DNA of 64,000 bases, from positions 496,001 to 560,000 of the forward strand of contig NZ_CP097263.1 of NCBI RefSeq assembly GCF_028622115.1, in the 5' to 3' direction. This stretch comes from Kutzneria chonburiensis. Its GTDB lineage: Bacteria; Actinomycetota; Actinomycetes; Mycobacteriales; Pseudonocardiaceae. Of this stretch, positions 55,910 through 63,820 are shown one piece after another. The stretch's first letter is position 1. Each line of letters begins with the position of its first letter. The notes beneath the pieces are model-generated. The model worked only from the letters and a program-made list of their open reading frames with translations. It was not told the DNA's origin and searched no databases. The translations under genes were made by a program, and so were the position numbers.

Positions 55910-57106
55910 ATGTCTCCCCTGCGTGCACTGGCCCTCGGGGTCGCCGCGCTGACCGTCGCCGGCACGGTCACCGGCGCCGCGACCGCGGCCACCGACCACG
56001 GCCACTCGAACCACATCGTCGGCGCGTACTTCACCGCCTGGGAACACGACGCGTTCCCGGTGTCGAAGATCCCGGCCGCCGTCACCAACGTCTTCTACGC
56101 CTTCGGCGGCATCGCCAACGGGGTCTGTGCCGCGCCGGACGCCGGCAACGTCGCCGACTTCGCGGCGTTGAAGCAGCTCAAGGCCGCGCGGCCGGGCCTG
56201 CGGGTGTCGATCTCCATCGGCGGCTGGGGCGCCGGCGGCTTCTCCGACGCGGCGCTGACCGACGCCTCCCGCAAGAAGGTCGTCGCCTCCTGCCTGACCA
56301 CGTTCTTCACGACCTATCCGGGCACGTTCGACGGCGTCGACATCGACTGGGAGTTCCCGGTCTCCGGCGGCCCGGCCGAGATCACCGCCCGGCCGGTCGA
56401 CAAGGTGAACGCGACCTTGCTGGCCAAGGAGTTCCGGCGTCAGCTGGACGCGCTGGGCGGCGGCCACAAGCTGGTCACCGCGGCGCTGCCGGCCGGACGG
56501 CTGCAGACCGGCAAGGGCAAGTACGGGGACCCGTACGACCCGGCGGCCAGCTTCGAGCTGGGCCAGATCGCCCAGGTGCTGGACTGGATCAACCTGATGA
56601 CCTACGACATGGGCACCGGTTTCTCCCCGGTGTCCACGTTCAACGCGCCGATGGGCCAGGTGCCGGCGGATCCGCTGGGCCAGCCGATGAAACGCTGGAA
56701 CAACGTCACCGGCGCGGTGCGGTACTACGAGCAGCACGGGGTGCCGGCCGACCGGATGGTGCTGGGCGTGCCGTACTACGGCCGCGGCTTCCACGTGACG
56801 CAGGCCGGGCCGAACCACGGGTTGTTCCAGCCGTGGGACAGCGGTTTCGACCCGGGCAGCTGGAACGACATCAAGTCCACGCTGCTCACCGACCCGGCCT
56901 GGGAGCAGCACTGGGACGCCGACGCCCGGTCGCCGTGGCTGTTCAACCCGGGTAAGCAAGTTTTCGTCAGCTACGAAAACCCGCGGTCCATCGGCATCCG
57001 CGCCGACTTCGCCAAGGCCGCCGGCCTGCGCGGCGCCTTCACGTGGGAGATCGCCGAGGACGACGCCCAGCACAGCATGCTCAACGCCATGGCCCGCCCC
57101 TGGTGA
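55910..57106 (+). CDS. Secreted GH18 chitinase
   Basis: A 398-residue secreted hydrolase. Signal peptide to about residue 27 (GAATAA). The GH18 barrel shows IVGAYFTAWE, RVSISIGGWGAGGF (SxGG motif) and FDGVDIDWEFP, the DxxDxDxE catalytic signature with Glu as acid. LDWINLMTYDMGTGF and GAFTWEIAEDD are the later conserved strands. No separate chitin-binding module is present. ATG 55910 is chosen over GTG 55901 without a decisive ribosome site. It cuts chitin from fungal or insect remains. It shares a hairpin with the convergent next gene. Confidence 0.93.
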   Translation: MSPLRALALGVAALTVAGTVTGAATAATDHGHSNHIVGAYFTAWEHDAFPVSKIPAAVTNVFYAFGGIANGVCAAPDAGNVADFAALKQLKAARPGLRVSISIGGWGAGGFSDAALTDASRKKVVASCLTTFFTTYPGTFDGVDIDWEFPVSGGPAEITARPVDKVNATLLAKEFRRQLDALGGGHKLVTAALPAGRLQTGKGKYGDPYDPAASFELGQIAQVLDWINLMTYDMGTGFSPVSTFNAPMGQVPADPLGQPMKRWNNVTGAVRYYEQHGVPADRMVLGVPYYGRGFHVTQAGPNHGLFQPWDSGFDPGSWNDIKSTLLTDPAWEQHWDADARSPWLFNPGKQVFVSYENPRSIGIRADFAKAAGLRGAFTWEIAEDDAQHSMLNAMARPW

Positions 57107-57117
57107 TCATCACTCCA

Positions 57118-57144
57118 ATGCAGGTAAGGCGTCCTTCCCTGCAT
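57118..57144. terminator. Bidirectional terminator between chitinase and cyclase-like genes
   Basis: ATGCAGG (57118-57124) pairs with CCTGCAT (57138-57144), then after one mismatch AAGG pairs with CCTT around loop CGT. It lies between two convergent stops (57106 and 57151). Confidence 0.7.
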
Positions 57145-57150
57145 CACGGG

Positions 57151-58209
57151 TCAGTCCTGGTCCACCAGTGACGCCAGGATCGTCACCACGTCGCCGTGCA
57201 GCGCGTCGACGTCGAGGCTGTCGATGCCTTCGATGCGCTGCACGGCGGTGAGCAGCGCGGCCAGCCCGCCGTCGCGCGTCATGCACGTGCGAACGATCGC
57301 GCGAACGTCCGTGCGGGCGCGCGTGCTGCGCGGGATGGACACTCGGATCTGCATCGGCAGCTCCTCGACCACGTCCCGGCGGGCCATGTCGTCCACCATG
57401 GACGGCACGCGCAGGAACGCCTCGGCCAGCGCGTGCAGCGCCTCGTCGGGGGCGCTGCGCATGTCGTGCTGCGGCCAGCGGGTCCGAGTGGCGTCCATCA
57501 GCGACGGTGACTGCCGGATGGCCTGCACCAGCTGGCCGACCAGCCGCTCGCCGCCGGGCACCACGCGCACCACGCCCGCTTCGACGTCCAGCACCAGCGG
57601 CCGCCGGTCCGGCTTGGTCGCCACGGCCTGCGTGACGCCGCCGCGCAGCCAGCCGACGGCCTCCGTCTCCTTGGCGCTGACCTGCACTTCCGCGTAGCTG
57701 TCCGGGGCGGCGGCCGGCTCGCCCAACACGACGTGGCGGTAGAAGTCGTCCGACACGATCATCGACAGCGGCGCCTCACCGCGCTTCAACGCGTCCCGCA
57801 CCGGGTGGCTGTCGACCAGCCGGCACGCGTGGATCACCGCCGCGGCCGACGCGCCGGTGGCGTCGAAGAACACCTGTCCGTGGTGCAGCGCCACCCGCAG
57901 GCGGATCTGCGCGCCGTCGGCGTAGCGGCTGTTGTGCTCACGCAGCAACAGCTCCAGCTCGTGCGGCAGCTGCCGCACGAGCCGGCTCTCCGGCACGTCC
58001 GAGGTGAGGAACACGACCACGCCGTCACCGGTGTCGTTGTGGTACCCGGCCTCGTAGTCGTGCCCGATACCGTGCAGCGATGCGGTGAGCATCTCGCGCA
58101 GACCGGCGCGGACCAGCCGCCGGTGGTCCTCACTGCGGTGGCCACCGCTGAAGCTCTCCACATCGACAACGAGGATCGCCCGGTACACCGAAGGCTGACG
58201 CTCTGACAT
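57151..58209 (-). CDS. Nucleotide-cyclase-like protein with C-terminal effector-associated domain
   Basis: A 352-residue cytoplasmic protein. The N-terminal part is a class III cyclase homology domain: YRAILVVDVESFSG and NDTGDGVVVF hold the two metal Asp. The base-reading Lys is replaced by Asn (NDTGDG), and the transition-state Asn by Ile (AAVIHACRLVD), with the Arg kept. Residues about 260-350 resemble the EAD2 domain of the VMAP protein: RRDVVEELP, AIVRTCMTRDGGLAALLTAVQ. Matching EADs are known to join effectors to VMAP. It is divergent from a CRP-family gene, 49 bases apart. Cyclic-nucleotide production of altered base choice, or a catalytically inactive relative, are both possible. Confidence 0.8.
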   Translation of the reverse strand: MSERQPSVYRAILVVDVESFSGGHRSEDHRRLVRAGLREMLTASLHGIGHDYEAGYHNDTGDGVVVFLTSDVPESRLVRQLPHELELLLREHNSRYADGAQIRLRVALHHGQVFFDATGASAAAVIHACRLVDSHPVRDALKRGEAPLSMIVSDDFYRHVVLGEPAAAPDSYAEVQVSAKETEAVGWLRGGVTQAVATKPDRRPLVLDVEAGVVRVVPGGERLVGQLVQAIRQSPSLMDATRTRWPQHDMRSAPDEALHALAEAFLRVPSMVDDMARRDVVEELPMQIRVSIPRSTRARTDVRAIVRTCMTRDGGLAALLTAVQRIEGIDSLDVDALHGDVVTILASLVDQD

Positions 58210-58258
58210 CCGTGTCGTGCCCTCCCAGCAACTACTCTTGCCGAACACCATAGGGGAG

Positions 58259-58936
58259 GTGATCGCGCTGACCGGTCCGGCCGGCACGTTCTGGGGGCGG
58301 CTGTCACCGGCCGAGCAGGCCGCGTTCGCCACCGTGGCCACCCGCAGCCGGTTCGCCGCCGGCGCGGTGATCGTCGGGCAGGGCGAGCAGACCAAGCAGG
58401 TCTACGTGGTGCTCGGCGGCCACATCAAGGTGATCGCCGGGGCCGCCGCGGGTCACGGCGTGATGCTGGCCGTGTGCGGGCCCGGCGAGGTCCTCGGCGA
58501 GCTGTCGGCCATCGACGGCCGGCCGCGGTCGGCCACGATGACCGCCATCGACGCCGTCGATGTGCTGCAACTGCCGGCCAGCCGGTTGCAGGGCCTGTGC
58601 GACCTGCATCCCCGTATCGCCTGGTCGCTGCTGGAGGTCATCGCCCAGCGGCTGCGGGAGACCGACCAGCAGCGCGCCGAGTACGGCGGCGGCAGCACCA
58701 TGCAACGGGTCGTCACGTTGCTCCTGGACCTCGCCAACCGCCTCGGCCGGCTCACCCCCGACGGCGTGCACATCGCCTCGCCGTTCACCCAGCAGGAGCT
58801 GGCCGAGACCGCCTCGACCTCACGTGAGTCGATGGCCCGCATGCTGCGGGAACTGCGCGAGGAAGGCGTGATCACCACCGGCCGGGGCTACTTCGTGATT
58901 CACCGGATGGAACGGCTTCGCGAGCTCGTTCGTTGA
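58259..58936 (+). CDS. CRP/FNR-family regulator with intact cyclic-nucleotide pocket
   Basis: A 225-residue regulator. The N-terminal cNMP-binding domain has the phosphate-binding cassette GEVLGELSAIDGRPRSATMTA, with the GEL and RSA residues that hold cAMP in E. coli CRP. The C-terminal winged helix has TQQELAETASTSRESMARMLREL, where SRExxxR equals the DNA-reading SRETVGR of CRP. GGGGAGGTGATC around 58253-58264 is a fully extended Shine-Dalgarno, so GTG 58259 lies inside it and CTG 58268 or GTG 58217 may be the real start. Divergent cyclase-like gene next door suggests a ligand-regulator pair. Confidence 0.88.
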   Translation: MIALTGPAGTFWGRLSPAEQAAFATVATRSRFAAGAVIVGQGEQTKQVYVVLGGHIKVIAGAAAGHGVMLAVCGPGEVLGELSAIDGRPRSATMTAIDAVDVLQLPASRLQGLCDLHPRIAWSLLEVIAQRLRETDQQRAEYGGGSTMQRVVTLLLDLANRLGRLTPDGVHIASPFTQQELAETASTSRESMARMLRELREEGVITTGRGYFVIHRMERLRELVR

Positions 58937-59091
58937 ACTAGACGCCGGTGACGCCGTCGATGGCCTCCCGCAGCAGATCGGCGTGGCCGTCACGTCCAGG
59001 GACTCGCCCGCCAGGCCACCGTCTTCGATGTGGTCCCTGCGCGTCCCGCCCGGCGTCACACCGAAACCCGCTCTCACGCACCTCCGAATGT

Positions 59092-59140
59092 CACATGCGC
59101 GTCGTTGTTGCCTCCTAGAGGCACCTCCGGTCCGCATGTG
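59092..59140 (+). repeat. 49-bp palindromic repeat, copy B
   Basis: Same 8-bp ends and length as copies A and C, with three or four internal changes. Preceded at 59055-59080 by GTCACACCGAAA and CACGCAC, the same flank seen beside copy A. Confidence 0.75.
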
Positions 59141-59180
59141 CCGACACCGCCGTTGCTCTCACCGACCCCCCCGAAAATGT

Positions 59181-59229
59181 CACATGCGCGTCGTTGTTGC
59201 CTCCCAGCGGCACTTCCGGTCCGCATGTG
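59181..59229 (+). repeat. 49-bp palindromic repeat, copy C
   Basis: Tandem to copy B, start to start 89 bases. Differs from copy A by one base although 11.7 kb away. Ends CACATGCG and CGCATGTG. Confidence 0.75.
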
Positions 59230-59418
59230 ACAACGGGGTGGGGCGGTGACCGCCAGGCGGGCGGAGGGGGCGTCGGCCGGTCTGCGAACCACAGATGGCC
59301 GGCATGCAAGTGCAGGGCGAAATTTCGTCGTGTGTGTCATGTGACGCAGAACTGGGCCGCCGTGCGGTCTACAAAGGTACTGCGTGCCTGATCAGGCAGG
59401 CAGAGGAGGGGACCACCG

Positions 59419-59766
59419 ATGAGCACGAAGCACGAGGAGCGCCGACCCTACAACCGAGTCTTCACCCGTGTCGTCCTGACCGCTTTCTTCACCGCGGTGC
59501 AGCTGTGGGCCACGGTCGTGCTGCTGACCCAGATCCACGTCGGCGGCGTGGTCGCCGTCGCACTGGCCGTGGTGATGGCCGGCAGCGTGCTGGCCGCGAT
59601 CTACGGCTGGCAGGAGGTCCGCGCGGCCAGCCGGCCGCAGACGGGTGACGACGAACTGTCCGACCGGGTCCGGTGGGCCCGCGACAACACCCGCTTCCTC
59701 GACGACTTCTACCCGATCGAGCAGCGACAGCGCCGTCGGGACCAGCGCGACCAGATCGCGGTCTAG
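59419..59766 (+). CDS. Small two-helix membrane protein
   Basis: A 115-residue protein with two hydrophobic segments (VVLTAFFTAVQLWATVVLL and VVAVALAVVMAGSVLAAIYG) and a charged cytoplasmic tail rich in Arg and Asp. GAGGAGGGG at 59403-59411 gives a strong ribosome site for ATG 59419. No family is recognised. Two hairpins follow. Its downstream neighbour has its own promoter, so it is probably a single-gene unit. Confidence 0.75.
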   Translation: MSTKHEERRPYNRVFTRVVLTAFFTAVQLWATVVLLTQIHVGGVVAVALAVVMAGSVLAAIYGWQEVRAASRPQTGDDELSDRVRWARDNTRFLDDFYPIEQRQRRRDQRDQIAV

Positions 59767-59882
59767 GCCGAAAGGTCGCCCCGGATCGAGGTGGTCGTCG
59801 GCCGGGGACTCGGGACCGCCCGCCTCACGCTCGGGGGAGCGTGGGGCGGGTGAGCAGCACCGGGGGTGGGAGAGGGACCGCC

Positions 59883-59966
59883 CGCCCGGCCCATTCGGGG
59901 AGCCGGGCGGGTGTGCCAGGAAGAGAACCGTGACGCTTCCCGGCAGGGGCGGGAAGCGCCACGGTT
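59883..59966 (+). terminator. Two tandem hairpins after the small membrane protein
   Basis: First stem 10 bp (59883-59892 with 59904-59913). Second stem 15 bp with one mismatch (59930-59944 with 59952-59966), followed by TTCGCTTCCTTTTC, a T-rich tail. The second is the likelier terminator. Confidence 0.7.
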
Positions 59967-60024
59967 CGCTTCCTTTTCGGGAAAAGCTCGACATGACCGG
60001 CCGTCGCGAGGTTAATCTCCGCCA

Positions 60025-62535
60025 ATGCAGTTGCCGTGGCGCACGTCCGCTCGCACCGGCCTGAGCAGCGGCAGTTCCGTCGTGGTGGCGACGGTGACCG
60101 GTCTGCTCCTGGCTTTCGTCGCCGCATCGGCCGTGTTGTGTGCGGTGAGCACCGGCAACGCCGCGCTGAGTTACCAGGTCGGCCGCGCCTGCCCGCAGTC
60201 GTTGGCGGCCACGGTCAACGGGCTGGGCGCGCCGCCGGACCAGGTCGCGCGGATTGCCGAGGACGCCAAGCAGGTCGCACGACAGCAGGGCTTCCCGCAG
60301 CCGTTGTTCGGTGCCTACACCCGGCCGACCCGACTCGATCTCGGCGGCCGGCCGTCGCCGGTGATGCGGTTCGGTTACCGCGACGACGCGATGCGGAACC
60401 TGCACGCGGTGCAGGGCGGCGCGACGAGCGGCATGTGGCTGGCGCAGAGCCCGGCGCAGGACGCGCATCTGGGGCTCGGTGAGCTGAGCAGCGGGCTGCC
60501 GCCGGTCACGGCGATCTACGCCGACCTCGAGGAGCCGGTGCCGGCGTTCTGGTGCAGCGAGGTCGCCAACGTCGTCTACAACAAGCTGGCCGGCGACGGC
60601 GGCAGCGCCACCACGGAGTTCCTGCCCACGCTGGCCGACGTCACGAACTTCGGGGAGCGGCTGGACGTCTCGGTCCGCTTTCCCGTGACGGCACCGCGGA
60701 CCATCGCCGAAGCCCGCGACCTGGCTGCCCGCACCGATCGGCTGGCCGCCGCGCTGCGGACGAAGTTCGCTGCCGACGGTCTGACCGCCTACGCCCCGGT
60801 GCGGCAGCCGTTCGTGTCCTCCTTGGCCGAGGCGGAGAAGGCGCAGCGCAACGTGATCGCCTTCGTGCTGCCGCTGACCGCGATCAGCCTTTTGGTCGGG
60901 CTGGTCGGCGTCGGGGCGATGGCCGCGCAGTGGTGCCAGCGCCGGCAGCCGGTGCTGCGGCTGCTGTGGGCCCGCGGCAGTTCGCCGCTGGCGTTGGGGG
61001 CCAAGGCATTGCTCGAACTCGCCGGCCCGCTGGTGGTCGGCGCCGTGGTCGGGCTGGTGGTCGCGCGGGCGGCGCTGCCCTGGTACGCCCCGGTGGCCTC
61101 GTTGGATCCCGGCACGACGACGTGGGCGGCGCTGGTGGTGCTGGGCGTGGTCCTGGCCGCCGGCGCGGTGTTGACGGCGACGGCGGCGTGGCGCACGCAC
61201 CGGATGTTCCAGGCGCAGGCGCGCCGCCGGATTCCTCGTGTGCTGCGGCTGATTCCGTTCGAGCTGCCGGTCGCCGTGGCGGCAGTGTTCTCCGGGCTGA
61301 GCCTGACCCGGTCGGTGCCGTCGACCGGCGGCGTGACGCCACCGCTGGACGCGTTTGCGCTGGCGTTCCCGGTGTTGGTGGTCGTGGTGATCGCTGGCAT
61401 TGCCGCCCGGCTCGGCCGACTGCTGCTCACGTGGTCGCATCGGCTGAGCGTGTGGTCGCTGCCGTCGGTGCAGCTCGCCGTTCGCCGGCTGGCCGCGGCG
61501 AGCACGGCGGCGACGGGTGTGCTGCTGGTCGGGGTGCTGGCTGTCGGCACGCTCGCGGTTGGCAACAGCGTCAACCGGGCCGAGCAGGACGCGTTGGCCA
61601 GCAAGTCCGGGAACCTGGTCGGCGGCAACACTTCCGTGCAGATCTCCACCTCGTTCGGTCAGAGCAAGCAGCCGCTGCCGGCCACGGTCGGCGCACACGC
61701 CACGGTGGTCGGCGTGGTCGACCGGGGCGCGAGCAACATGGTCGCGGTCGACCCGGACACCTTCGCCAACGGCGCGTGGATCGAGCCCTCCCGGCGGGCC
61801 GAGCTGCTGGACCTGGTCGCCAAGCTGGGCCACGGGGCGGCGATCGCCGTCGGAGGTGCGAAAACCGGTTCGGGCATCAGCATTCCCGGGTTCACGCCGC
61901 TGCACACGGTCGGCACGCTGCCGGTGTTTCCCGGGATGCCGAACAACATCGGGTACGTGACGGCCCGGTCGGACATCACCACCGCTTCGGAGATCAACTC
62001 GTTCTTCGTGTGGTCGAGCGAGGATGCCCCGGCCGTGCTCAAGGCCCTCGGCGACGCGCACATCGACCACATCGCTTACAAGACAACCGAATTGGCGCTG
62101 GATGCGTTGCCGTTCTACACGGTGGCATGGACTTTCGGGTACATCGCGTCGGTCGGCGCGCTGCTGGCCGTGATCGCGGCGGCTTCGCTGCTGCTGGCCG
62201 TCGGGGCGCGGCGCAGGCAGACGGCGTTGTCCGGGGCTCTGGCGACCCGGATGGGGCTGCGGCCGATCACGTTGATCACAAGTCATCTGCTGGAATTCGG
62301 GGCGGTGGCCGGGGCGGTGCTGCTGGCCGGGGTGACGGTCGGGCTGGTCGTGGCCGCGTTCTCCGTGCCACGCCTGGATCCCGCGCCGTGGCTGCGGCCG
62401 GTGTCGGTGCTGCCGGACTCGGTGATGTTCGTGGTGATCGCGGTCGTCATCGCGGCCGCGGTGGTCGCGGCGGCCGGTTGGATCGCGGTGCGCGGGGTGC
62501 GCACCGCCCGAGTCGGGGAGCTCATCCGTGGCTGA
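60025..62535 (+). CDS. FtsX-family ABC permease
   Basis: An 836-residue membrane protein with one N-terminal helix (VVVATVTGLLLAFVAASAVL), a long extracytoplasmic part to about 270, a group of helices (NVIAFVLPLTAISLLVGLVGVGAM onward), a second external domain and a terminal group of three helices. This is the double MacB/FtsX plan of actinobacterial lipoprotein or antibiotic exporters. TAATCT at 60014-60019 is six to seven bases before ATG 60025, so the mRNA may be leaderless. It overlaps the first ATPase by eight bases. Confidence 0.88.
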   Translation: MQLPWRTSARTGLSSGSSVVVATVTGLLLAFVAASAVLCAVSTGNAALSYQVGRACPQSLAATVNGLGAPPDQVARIAEDAKQVARQQGFPQPLFGAYTRPTRLDLGGRPSPVMRFGYRDDAMRNLHAVQGGATSGMWLAQSPAQDAHLGLGELSSGLPPVTAIYADLEEPVPAFWCSEVANVVYNKLAGDGGSATTEFLPTLADVTNFGERLDVSVRFPVTAPRTIAEARDLAARTDRLAAALRTKFAADGLTAYAPVRQPFVSSLAEAEKAQRNVIAFVLPLTAISLLVGLVGVGAMAAQWCQRRQPVLRLLWARGSSPLALGAKALLELAGPLVVGAVVGLVVARAALPWYAPVASLDPGTTTWAALVVLGVVLAAGAVLTATAAWRTHRMFQAQARRRIPRVLRLIPFELPVAVAAVFSGLSLTRSVPSTGGVTPPLDAFALAFPVLVVVVIAGIAARLGRLLLTWSHRLSVWSLPSVQLAVRRLAAASTAATGVLLVGVLAVGTLAVGNSVNRAEQDALASKSGNLVGGNTSVQISTSFGQSKQPLPATVGAHATVVGVVDRGASNMVAVDPDTFANGAWIEPSRRAELLDLVAKLGHGAAIAVGGAKTGSGISIPGFTPLHTVGTLPVFPGMPNNIGYVTARSDITTASEINSFFVWSSEDAPAVLKALGDAHIDHIAYKTTELALDALPFYTVAWTFGYIASVGALLAVIAAASLLLAVGARRRQTALSGALATRMGLRPITLITSHLLEFGAVAGAVLLAGVTVGLVVAAFSVPRLDPAPWLRPVSVLPDSVMFVVIAVVIAAAVVAAAGWIAVRGVRTARVGELIRG

Positions 62536-63184
62536 TGTCCTTGCCGCCCAAGGGGTCGGTGTCGACTACTCGACGCCGGCCGGCACCGTGACGGCGATCG
62601 ACGATGTCACGGTTGTGGTGCCCGACAACGGGATCACGGTATTCGCCGGCCCGTCCGGCTCGGGCAAGTCGACGCTGCTGCGCGTGCTGGCGCTGGTCGA
62701 GCGGCCAACGCGGGGCGCTGTGGATCTCAGCGGTGAGACGGTGAGCCGGCGTTCGCACCGGCAACTCCGAGCGCTGCGGCGTCAGACCATCGCGCTGATG
62801 TTCCAGAACCCCATGGAGAATCTGCTCCCGGAGCTCACTGCCGCGCAGAACGTCATTGCCGCTGCGCAGAGTGCTGGTCGCACAGCCGATCTCGGGTTGC
62901 TCGGCGTTGTCGGGCTCGATGGCATGGGCGATTACCGCGTGCCGGCGCTGTCCGGTGGGCAGCAGCAACGGCTGGCGCTGTGCTGCGCGCTGGCCCGTGA
63001 TCCCAAGGTCGTGCTGGCCGACGAACCGACCTCACAGCTGGACGACGCGTCGGCCGGTCTGGTACTGGAATCGCTGAAAGTATTGGTGGACCGGGGAGTT
63101 CCGGTCGCGGTCGCCTCGCACGACGACCGTCTGATCAGCCTGGCCGACCGCGTGGTGCGGATGGAATCTGGGCGGGTGGCGTGA
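62528..63184 (+). CDS. ABC transporter ATP-binding protein 1
   Basis: A 218-residue ATPase of the MacB/LolD group. Walker A GPSGSGKSTLL, signature LSGGQQQRLAL, Walker B VVLADEPTSQLDD, H-loop ASHDD: all intact. GTG 62528 overlaps the end of the permease gene and its stop overlaps the second ATPase start. It powers the FtsX permease, likely as half of a heterodimer. Confidence 0.93.
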   Translation: MADVLAAQGVGVDYSTPAGTVTAIDDVTVVVPDNGITVFAGPSGSGKSTLLRVLALVERPTRGAVDLSGETVSRRSHRQLRALRRQTIALMFQNPMENLLPELTAAQNVIAAAQSAGRTADLGLLGVVGLDGMGDYRVPALSGGQQQRLALCCALARDPKVVLADEPTSQLDDASAGLVLESLKVLVDRGVPVAVASHDDRLISLADRVVRMESGRVA

Positions 63185-63810
63185 TGGCGCTGGTGGCGCA
63201 GGGGATCGGCCGGTCCTTCCGGCAGGTCGAGGTGCTGCGCGGGGTGGACCTCGCGGTGGCGCCGGGTGAGTTCGTCACGATCGGCGGACCGTCCGGCTCC
63301 GGCAAGAGCGCGCTGCTGTCCATCCTGTGCGGCTTCGACCGGCCGGACGTCGGCAGCGTGCTCATCCGTGACGTGGAACTGGACGGCGCGCCGAGCTGGC
63401 AGCGCTGCGCCGTGCTGCCGCAGGCCCTCGGGCTGGCCGGCGAGCTGACGTTGGCGGAGAACACCGCGCTGCCGCTGCTGCTGACCGGGTCGCCGGAGGC
63501 CAAGTCGCGCAGCGTCGCCGTGCTGACCGAGCTCGGCATCGGCGAACTCGCCGACCGGTACCCGAACGAGGTGTCCTACGGCCAGCAGCAGCGGGCGGCG
63601 CTGGCCCGGGCGATCGTCGTCGAGCCCGAGGTGCTGCTGGCCGACGAGCCCACCGCGCACGTCGACCAGGCCAGCGCCGAAGTCGTGCTGACCGTGCTGC
63701 GGCGGGTCGCCGACCGCGGCACCGCCGTGATCGCCGCGACGCACGATCCCCGGGTGCACGCCGTGGCCGATCGGCAGCTTCGGCTGGACAAGGGTCGCCT
63801 CGTGGCGTAG
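63181..63810 (+). CDS. ABC transporter ATP-binding protein 2, altered signature
   Basis: A 209-residue ATPase. Walker A GPSGSGKSALL has Ala in place of the usual Thr after Ser; the signature reads VSYGQQQRAALARA instead of LSGGQ; Walker B EVLLADEPTAHVD and H-loop ATHD are kept. GTG 63181 or ATG 63184 overlap the first ATPase's stop. The pair with ATPase 1 suggests one canonical and one degenerate ATP site. Confidence 0.92.
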   Translation: MMALVAQGIGRSFRQVEVLRGVDLAVAPGEFVTIGGPSGSGKSALLSILCGFDRPDVGSVLIRDVELDGAPSWQRCAVLPQALGLAGELTLAENTALPLLLTGSPEAKSRSVAVLTELGIGELADRYPNEVSYGQQQRAALARAIVVEPEVLLADEPTAHVDQASAEVVLTVLRRVADRGTAVIAATHDPRVHAVADRQLRLDKGRLVA

Positions 63811-63820
63811 CCAGGAGTAC

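Larger units (their letters stand above)
58937..59418. other. Gene-free spacer carrying two 49-bp palindromic repeats
   Basis: Between the CRP stop and the small membrane protein no gene is convincing. It holds repeat copies B and C and a minus-strand coding-like remnant near 58938-58985. The promoter of the 59419 gene must lie after 59230. Confidence 0.6.

Noticed and set aside
52472-57073. A 1533-codon minus-strand frame, and similar long frames at 59392-62286, 13576-15363 and 17809-19581
   Set aside because: Composition is Gly/Arg/His/Ala-rich mirror sequence of well-supported genes on the other strand.
57151-58209. Cyclase-like gene as a classical Pycsar system
   Set aside because: Pycsar pairs a cyclase with a TIR or membrane effector having its own nucleotide-binding domain; the TIR here is in a WD40 protein and the cyclase carries an EAD instead.
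58938-58985. Minus-strand remnant reading DGHADLLREAIDGVTGV before a stop
   Set aside because: It looks coding-like, but it is short, has no start, and upstream sequence runs into repeats; a decayed gene cannot be shown.
59092-59229. TGTGAC/GTCACA at the ends of 49-bp repeats as CRP operators for the adjacent regulator
   Set aside because: Half-sites are in outward order and more than 30 bases apart, unlike TGTGA-N6-TCACA.
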